Source: UBA1737 sp964541525 (lineage in GTDB: Bacteria; Bacillota_I; Bacilli_A; ML615J-28; CAG-313). From it: 29,485 nucleotides of DNA. The DNA lies in NCBI GenBank assembly GCA_964541525.1, contig CAZIQF010000026.1, positions 1-29,485 of the forward strand, in the 5' to 3' direction. Both the position numbers and the translations under genes were made by a program. Every line of letters begins with the position of its first letter. Positions within the stretch are counted from its first letter, which is position 1. The notes beneath the pieces were generated by a model. It searched no databases, was not told where the DNA came from, and worked only from the letters and a program-made list of their open reading frames with translations. This document shows, piece after piece, positions 24,358-29,485 of this stretch.

Positions 24358-25512
24358 TTTTGATTATAAATTCGTATTTCTTTTCCGTTATAAAATTTGA
24401 ATGTAATAGATTTGTCTTTGTGAACCATTGCACCTTCAACCATTATCATCCAAAGTTTCTCATTCCATGTATCTATGATTGTTTCTGCTGTTTCCATTTC
24501 TTTAAGGAATGCTTCTAGTTTGGTTGACTGTCCTAACTTGTAAGCTCGTTCATTAATCAACTTATCAAGTTAGTCTTTTAACTTATTGTATCGTTCTGAT
24601 AAGCATTATATTTCTTTTGGTATTCTTCTTGTGACTGAGCTTAGTTGAATTTTGCTTTATCAGTTTTCTAACTAATTCACTAACAATATCAATTTCATTT
24701 TTAATTGATGTTATCTTTTCATCGAATGTTTCTGTATTAGTTAACAATTGTATAACTTCTTTTGTGTCAGTTAGGAGTCTTTCTTTATCTTGCATCGTTA
24801 AGTTGTATGCTTGAATAAACATTGATTTAATTTCTTCTTCAGTAAGGTGTGGTGTTTTGCAATTTTTCTTACCATTCTTTCTTGAAAATTTACTATTGCA
24901 TTGATAAATTTCTCTGGCGTACTTACTTGTTGAATGCCATATATTTTTACCAAAGAAACCACCACAGTCTTCGCATATCAGTTTAGAAGCGAATTGAGTA
25001 CTTGCGGAATATTTCTTTCCTATTTGTTTTCTTCTTTGGATTTCAGTTTGTACCATTTCCCATTCGTATTTGTCGATTATTGCAGGATGGTTATTTTCAA
25101 CATAATATTGTGGTAACTCTCCTTCGTTCTTTTTTAAGGTATGCTCTAGGTAATTATCGGTATACCTTTTTTGAAGTAAAGCATCTCCTTTATATTTTTC
25201 ATTTGTCAGAATTGAAACAATAACATTAGTTAACCATCTACCTTCAAGTCCACTTGGTGTTGGAACACCTGCCTCATTTAATTTATTTTCAATTGCAGTA
25301 TAGGTTTTTCCTTTAATTAGGAATTCTCTATAAATAAACCTTACTATCTTAGCTTGTTCTTCATCTATTTCAATTTCACCATTTGGACCTTTTTTAAAGC
25401 CTAGAAAGTTTTTAAAAGGAATCATAACTTTACCTTCTTGAAAGCACCATCGTTTACCCATTGTTACATTTGCAGAAATAGATATTGATTCATCTTGTGC
25501 TATGGAAGCCAC
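24342..25512 (-). pseudogene. large serine recombinase lacking its catalytic domain, frameshifted
   Basis: The frame opens at GTG 25512 with ASIAQDESISISANV, the end of the long helix after the resolvase domain of large serine recombinases. A recombinase domain follows (FLGFKKGPNGEI, IVRFIYREFL, GVPTPSG, ILTNEKYKGDALLQKRY), then a zinc ribbon (LICEDCGGFF ... YQCNSK) and a coiled coil. The catalytic-Ser N-terminal domain (about 150 residues) is missing. A frameshift near 24600 separates the C-terminal piece 24342-24560 (INERAYKLGQSTKLEAFL ... FKFYNGKEIRIY). It is inactive and marks a decayed integrative element. The cut lies directly beside the terminator of the LRR lipoprotein gene. Confidence 0.85.
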
Positions 25513-25526
25513 TTATATTCATTAAC

Positions 25527-25562
25527 AAAAAAAGCCCCTCTTTCCAAATTAGGATTGAGGGG
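25527..25562 (-). terminator. rho-independent terminator of the LRR lipoprotein gene
   Basis: CCCCTC (25557-25562) pairs with GAGGGG (25535-25540) on the minus strand, followed by C and seven Ts (25527-25533). It sits 18 bases after the lipoprotein stop codon. Confidence 0.85.
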
Positions 25563-25579
25563 TTTGATCAACATTTTAA

Positions 25580-28222
25580 TTAGTATCCGATACTTCTATT
25601 CCAATATTCAGTTAAATAGTAAGAAGATGTATTGATGTATTTTGAATGATATCCAGGTAAAACTTCTTCAGCTTCAAAATAAACATAAGTTCTATAAGAA
25701 TTGTAAGAACGATAAAATGCATTTTCTTCTAACACAAGAATTGATTTAGGAATATAAATGCTAACTGTAGAAGAGTATGAAATTGAATAACAACTGCTCT
25801 TTACTTCAGTTACTGTATATCCATCAATTGTTCTTGGAACCTTAATTGTTGATGTTGAAGAACCTAAATACTTAACTAAACTTACTGTACCATTGTCAAG
25901 AACAAGATACTCATATTTGCCATCAAAAGAAATTGAGGGAATTTCATCTAATTCAGCTTTATAAGTAATGCTATAACTTCCTGTTGAATAACCAGCCCAT
26001 TGTGTATCCCATTCATCTGGTTTTGATGTATGATTTGTATAGAATCTATTGCAAACATCACCAAATCCATAAGCATTAATTGTTGTTACACTGCTAGGAA
26101 TATAAGCATAATTGAAGTCTTTGCACTTCATAAACGCACACTTTTGAATCTTTTTAACTCCATCTTCTATGATTAAGGATTTAGGATTTAAAAATCCGTA
26201 AACAGCACCTTTTCTAATAGTGTGAACAGTTTCGTTATTGAAAGTTGATTCGATTACAATTTCACTACCAACTTCATGGTTCATATAAGCAATTAAAGTA
26301 TAACCAAATAAATCTTTAATATAGTATGAATTTGTTTCTTCATTAAAATAAACATCTTCCCATTTTGTATTTTTGATATTGCGATAATAGTGAATATAGT
26401 TTTCGCCATCAAACCATAGCGCACCATCAATTTCACCATCATTTTCGCCATCTACCCAACCTTTAATCAATGTAGGATATGAATTAGCTTCAAAAATCAT
26501 AAAGTTTGAAGACCTGTTATCTTCATATATGATTAAAGCATAAGTGCTTATTTTTTCTACACTTGAAGGTATATAAATTGTAGTAAATAAATTATTGAAT
26601 GCTCCTAAATCAATTGATTTTACTGAATTTGGAATTACCACTTGTTCTGCTCTTACCATATAACTGAAATAGTTTTCACCACTTTCTTCAGTATAAATAT
26701 TCTCATAAACATCAAGTCCAATTTCAGTGACAGAGTTGAAACCGTATCCAATTTTTGTAACTGGTAGAGAATCAATTAAACTAGGAATTTCAATTCGTTT
26801 ATCAGTTCCTATATAATTTAATACTGTTATTTCATTTCCGTTTTTAGAGTAAATATACTCATCATTAATTAAACAATTAGGAGTAACAATTCCACCATAA
26901 ACTTTACTAGTTCCTGCAATATTGTTTCCCCAAGTTGTAGGGATTGATTCGTGTTCAATATAGACATAAGTTCCAGCAAAAGCATAACTACCAACATATT
27001 CAACATCATTAGTTAAATAAATAGGATTACCATGAATTCCATATAAAGAATAATCTGCAAAATAAGTAACATTATTAATATCAATATCTTTTATAGTATT
27101 TCCATATAAAGCATAGCTTTCTAATCTTGTTAATGAATCTGGCAATTCAATATATTTTAACTTAGTATTTGCAAGAGAGTATGCACCCAAAGTTTCTATA
27201 GTGTCTGGTAAATCAATGCTTTGAAGTTTTGTATTATAGAAAGCATAGTTTGGAAGTTTTTCTAATGGTGCTCCGTTAAAATCAATTTCTTGTAAATTTG
27301 AGCAAGCATTGAAAACATTATCTCCAAGATAAACTGTATTTCTTGAAAGTGAAACTTTGCTGATAAAATCAACATTTCTAAACATTTCAGCTTTGATTCC
27401 AATAACAGGAGTTGTACCTAAATAATCAGGAATATTAATAATTCCATAAGTTGATGCGTATTGTTCTGGATAGTTATCTAAAAGATTGTAGATTTCACTT
27501 CCGTATGCAACAACAGGGTCAAAACCAGTAACAACGAACCCACCCTTTCCATTTATAGTCATAGGAGTAAATGTTAATCCATTAGTAATATCTCTAGTTT
27601 CATAATTATAAGAAGCAAATTCCCCAGTATCTTCATCGCCAATCCACCAGTTACCATTAGGACCAATATATGGAGTTAATCCGTCTTTACCATTAGTAAC
27701 GGTAAATGTGAATTTATTTCCGTCAGATAATGTAATTGTGTAAGTATCAACTAATTCATCTGAATCTGTTTTTTCAATTGATTCAATTGTTATGCAATCG
27801 CCATCTGCTCCGTTAGTTACTGTAAAAGTGTATTCAGTGCCATCAGAAAATACTATTTTATAAGTATCAATTAATCCTTCAGAACCAATCTTAGTTACTG
27901 ATTCAACATTAACTGATTCGCCATCAGCACCATTTGTGACGGTAAATGATGAAGTACTTCCATCAGAGAAAGCGATTGTATATGTATCGACATTTGCTTC
28001 AGTTCCTGTTTTTTTAACTGAAACAACAGTTACTGAGTCTCCTTTGTCACCTTTTTCGCCACTATCACCTTTTTCACCTTGTGCTGGAACCCCAGTGTCA
28101 GACTCACCAACCCACCAGTTTCCATTTTCTCCAATATAAGGAGTTTTATTACTACAACCAGTCATAAAGATAACTGACATCATAAAAATAGATAAAACAA
28201 TAAATCTACCAATTTTTTTCAT
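25580..28222 (-). CDS. BspA-like leucine-rich-repeat surface lipoprotein
   Basis: 880 residues. The lipoprotein signal ends in the lipobox FMTGC (acylated Cys23), so it is anchored to the outer face of the membrane. Next come PYIGENGNWWVGESDTG (28-44), a short collagen-like run of GEKGD triplets (49-62), three exact-length 40-residue repeats (63-182) and a second PYIGPNGNWWIGDEDTG (184-200). From about 260 onward are BspA-type LRR_5 repeats (for example IDLPDTIETLGAYSLAN, VVIPNSVKSIDLGAFNN, AYIPSSVTTINAYGF). Such proteins mediate adhesion in mucosal bacteria and protists. GGAGG lies seven bases before the ATG. It is monocistronic with its own strong terminator. The binding partner is unknown. 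Confidence 0.9.
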   Translation of the reverse strand: MKKIGRFIVLSIFMMSVIFMTGCSNKTPYIGENGNWWVGESDTGVPAQGEKGDSGEKGDKGDSVTVVSVKKTGTEANVDTYTIAFSDGSTSSFTVTNGADGESVNVESVTKIGSEGLIDTYKIVFSDGTEYTFTVTNGADGDCITIESIEKTDSDELVDTYTITLSDGNKFTFTVTNGKDGLTPYIGPNGNWWIGDEDTGEFASYNYETRDITNGLTFTPMTINGKGGFVVTGFDPVVAYGSEIYNLLDNYPEQYASTYGIINIPDYLGTTPVIGIKAEMFRNVDFISKVSLSRNTVYLGDNVFNACSNLQEIDFNGAPLEKLPNYAFYNTKLQSIDLPDTIETLGAYSLANTKLKYIELPDSLTRLESYALYGNTIKDIDINNVTYFADYSLYGIHGNPIYLTNDVEYVGSYAFAGTYVYIEHESIPTTWGNNIAGTSKVYGGIVTPNCLINDEYIYSKNGNEITVLNYIGTDKRIEIPSLIDSLPVTKIGYGFNSVTEIGLDVYENIYTEESGENYFSYMVRAEQVVIPNSVKSIDLGAFNNLFTTIYIPSSVEKISTYALIIYEDNRSSNFMIFEANSYPTLIKGWVDGENDGEIDGALWFDGENYIHYYRNIKNTKWEDVYFNEETNSYYIKDLFGYTLIAYMNHEVGSEIVIESTFNNETVHTIRKGAVYGFLNPKSLIIEDGVKKIQKCAFMKCKDFNYAYIPSSVTTINAYGFGDVCNRFYTNHTSKPDEWDTQWAGYSTGSYSITYKAELDEIPSISFDGKYEYLVLDNGTVSLVKYLGSSTSTIKVPRTIDGYTVTEVKSSCYSISYSSTVSIYIPKSILVLEENAFYRSYNSYRTYVYFEAEEVLPGYHSKYINTSSYYLTEYWNRSIGY
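27677..28036. repeat. three 120-bp tandem repeats in the lipoprotein gene
   Basis: Residues 63-102, 103-142 and 143-182 are homologous 40-residue units (pattern V-VES-K-GS--LVDTY-I-FSDG---TFTVTNGADG). They are diverged at the DNA level but keep exact length, and are flanked by the two NGNWW motifs. They probably form a rigid beta stalk. Confidence 0.9.
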
Positions 28223-28334
28223 AATCGTGCCTCCGAATTATTATATTAGCTAAAATCATAAAATCGGTTTTAGTACATTAATTATATAACAAATTATCCA
28301 AAAAATCTAGTAATTTAATAACAATGGAGATAAA

Positions 28335-28370
28335 TAAAAAAACCTCAATATTATGAAAATACTGAGGTTT
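28335..28370 (-). terminator. strong terminator upstream of the LRR lipoprotein gene
   Basis: AACCTCA (28341-28347) and TGAGGTT (28363-28369) form a stem continued by TATT/AATA with one mismatch, followed on the minus strand by seven Ts. It ends transcripts from the degraded XRE region. Confidence 0.8.
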
Positions 28371-28383
28371 TGCAGAGATTTTG

Positions 28384-28685
28384 CTATTTCTTATTCTTGA
28401 TTAAGTGAATTGTTGATTCAATAGTTATAGTAAACCAAGCATCCACACCGTTTGATTTCCAAATTTTGCACGCGAAGCCCCATACTTGGTATCCCCTTAA
28501 ATAGGTGTAGAGATTTGGCCTCCCCCTCTCCTATTTAGGAGAATATTCTCAAAAATTACCAATTTATTAGTAATTGATGAGAATACTTCGTTTCGGCTTA
28601 TATCGCGATTCAAACGGGATAATAACCTCATCGCTTGGTTCATAGAAGGCATCTGTAGCATGAGACAACTGATGAATCTATTATC
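28384..28685 (-). pseudogene. decayed coding remnants
   Basis: Two protein-like runs without start codons lie between the XRE fragment and the terminator. The run at 28384-28530 includes YLRGYQVWGFACKIWKS and VDAWFTITIESTIHLIK before a TAG; another near 28555-28665 reads HATDAFYEPSDEVIIPFES. Stops separate the frames. The family is not recognised; they are probably debris of one or two genes removed by recombination. Confidence 0.3.
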
Positions 28686-28847
28686 TTATGCTAATGATAT
28701 AATTTGAGCATATTGCATAACCAACAATTTCATGTGCCATCTATTTACAGTAGAAAATGCAACACCTAAAAGTTCAGCAAGCTCAACTTGTGAAAGAATC
28801 ATTTTACTTCGTAATTGTTTAATCGCTTTTGCATAATCAAAATTCAT
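28686..28847 (-). pseudogene. truncated XRE-family regulator
   Basis: The ATG at 28847 with AGGAG seven bases upstream opens MNFDYAKAIKQLRSKM, then ILSQVELAELLGVAFSTVNRW, a Cro/CI helix-turn-helix. After NRW the expected 'ENGK-EPT' turn and the last helices are replaced by HMKLLVMQYAQIISLA and a stop, so the domain is cut within its third helix region. 53 residues remain. It has its own extended -10 promoter. Probably non-functional. Confidence 0.65.
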
Positions 28848-28883
28848 AATTTTTCTCCTAGAAATGCCATTTTCTTATCAATT

Positions 28884-28889
28884 ATTATA
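28884..28889 (-). promoter_or_regulatory. extended -10 promoter of the XRE fragment
   Basis: TGCTATAAT on the minus strand (TATAAT 28884-28889), about 37 bases before the ATG; no good -35 is visible. Confidence 0.5.
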
Positions 28890-29140
28890 GCACTTTTTTT
28901 AGCCAAATATCTATTTATTCGATATTTAATCACATTTAATTCTCAATTTTTCCTCAAATAATATCTTTCGTTTTTTATTGGGTCTATAGTTTTTTAAATG
29001 AGCTTTCGTTTTTGATATAATTTGTATACAATAAAAATCCTTATTCTTAAGCTTCAATCCCGCCTATGAATTTAGGATTTTGTGTTAATATGGTTCATTT
29101 AATTATCAAATACAGGATTTCAACCTCTACATCTAGGTAC
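28890..29140. other. intergenic stretch between tRNA cluster and XRE remnant
   Basis: No gene is seen. A plus-strand extended -10 (TGATATAAT near 29008-29016) could fire rightwards, antisense to the tRNA cluster, but has only a weak -35. The rest is AT-rich without clear repeats. Confidence 0.4.
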
Positions 29141-29171
29141 AAAAAAAGGCTTGATAACTATGTATCAAACC
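29141..29171 (-). terminator. terminator of the rRNA-tRNA operon
   Basis: GGTTTGATA (29163-29171) pairs with TATCAAGCC (29148-29156), nine pairs with one G-U, followed by seven Ts (29141-29147). It lies 13 bases after tRNA-Glu. Confidence 0.9.
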
Positions 29172-29184
29172 TATGCATTCAATA

Positions 29185-29261
29185 TGGTGATCCGTACGGG
29201 ATTCGAACCCGTGAGTGCATGCGTGAAAGGCATGTGAGTTAAGCCGCTTCTCCAACGGACC
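29185..29261 (-). tRNA. tRNA-Glu (anticodon TTC)
   Basis: A 77-base cloverleaf with encoded CCA. The acceptor GGTCCGT pairs with ACGGATC, the anticodon loop is CTTTCAC, and the T arm contains GGTTCGAATCC. It is the last gene of the rRNA-tRNA transcript. Confidence 0.95.
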
Positions 29262-29263
29262 AA

Positions 29264-29339
29264 TGGTGGATCTAAAGGGGCTCGAACCCTCGACCCCCTG
29301 CGTGCAAGGCAGGTGCTCTCCCAGCTGAGCTACAGACCC
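29264..29339 (-). tRNA. tRNA-Ala (anticodon TGC)
   Basis: A 76-base cloverleaf with encoded CCA. The acceptor GGGTCTG pairs with TAGATCC (G-U pairs allowed), the anticodon loop is CTTGCAC, and the T arm contains GGTTCGAGCC. Two bases separate it from tRNA-Glu. Confidence 0.95.
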
Positions 29340-29351
29340 AATTAAAAAAAA

Positions 29352-29428
29352 TGGCGCCTCAACACGGACTTGAACCGCGGACCCCCTGATTAACAGTCAG
29401 ATGCTCTAACCAACTGAGCTATTGAGGC
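29352..29428 (-). tRNA. tRNA-Asn (anticodon GTT)
   Basis: A 77-base cloverleaf with encoded CCA. The acceptor GCCTCAA pairs with TTGAGGC, the anticodon loop is CTGTTAA, and the T arm contains GGTTCAAGTCC. It directly follows the 5S rRNA. Confidence 0.95.
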
Positions 29429-29445
29429 ACAATGAATATAGAAAG

Positions 29446-29485
29446 GAGCTGGCGACGCCCTATTTTTGCTGTTCCCAACTATCGT
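29446..29485 (-). rRNA. rrf: 5S rRNA, 3' end only
   Basis: On the minus strand the edge reads ACGATAGTTGGGAACAGC and then AGGGCGTCGCCAGCT, matching the conserved end of Firmicutes 5S rRNA. The 5' part lies beyond the window. The exact 3' end is estimated to within a few bases. Confidence 0.85.

Noticed and set aside
24934..25223. Plus-strand open frames opposite the recombinase
   Set aside because: They are antisense to a well-matched recombinase and zinc-ribbon sequence.
27936..28139. Pro/Ser-rich plus-strand frame opposite the collagen-like repeats
   Set aside because: It is the mirror image of GEKGD triplets, with no ribosome site.
1..29485. Mycoplasma genetic code with TGA as Trp
   Set aside because: Genes end at TGA (for example the DUF3800-like gene) and Trp is TGG throughout.

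Overview
The window is AT-rich DNA from a bacterium using the standard code: TGA is a stop (for example at 19379-19381) and Trp is TGG, which argues against a Mycoplasma-type code. Strong AGGAGG-type ribosome sites, TTGACA/TATAAT promoters, BspA-like surface lipoproteins and SipW-type signal regions suggest a low-GC Bacillota host, possibly a gut Erysipelotrichia- or Acholeplasma-related lineage. The species cannot be named from the sequence. Nearly everything is on the minus strand, so operons read from right to left.

The right edge (29141-29485) is the end of an rRNA operon: the 3' end of 5S rRNA, then tRNA-Asn, tRNA-Ala and tRNA-Glu, closed by a strong terminator. The rest looks like an accessory island downstream of that operon, mixing intact cassettes with decayed remnants: a truncated XRE regulator, a serine recombinase without its catalytic domain, a C-terminal hsdR stub, a truncated SIR2-like gene, an ISNCY-like transposase fossil, an N-terminally truncated AlbA/HATPase-type regulator and a broken BspA lipoprotein.

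Main cassettes, left to right. (1) 100-7056: a tight five-gene operon encoding an HD-domain protein, an AAA_13/RloC-like ATPase with a CPLC hook, a one-pass membrane protein, a HamA-like PD-(D/E)XK nuclease and a HamB-like Ski2 helicase. It looks like a Hachiman-type pair fused to an unfamiliar HD/ATPase/membrane module and is the best candidate for an undescribed defence system. (2) 8058-13671: a surface operon of two SipW/TasA-like proteins and a 1403-residue secreted adhesin-like protein. (3) 14220-15010: a DinJ/RelB-type RHH protein with a large extra C-terminal domain and a 40-residue rubredoxin-like protein, behind a promoter with operator repeats. (4) 17117-18401: a HipB/HipA-like pair under a perfect consensus promoter. 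(5) 18801-23366: a probable second defence cassette (DUF2971, unknown protein, DUF3800-like protein) between truncated hsdR and truncated SIR2 genes. (6) 23445-24056: a GNAT acetyltransferase with its own promoter. (7) 25580-28222: a large BspA-like LRR lipoprotein.

Several non-coding elements stand out: an inverted-repeat region before the defence operon, a terminator/antiterminator-like leader upstream of a 31-codon ORF coupled to a lipoprotein pseudogene, a 71-bp iteron-bearing palindromic element at 19308-19378, and an RNA-like segment ending in a terminator at 24150-24181.
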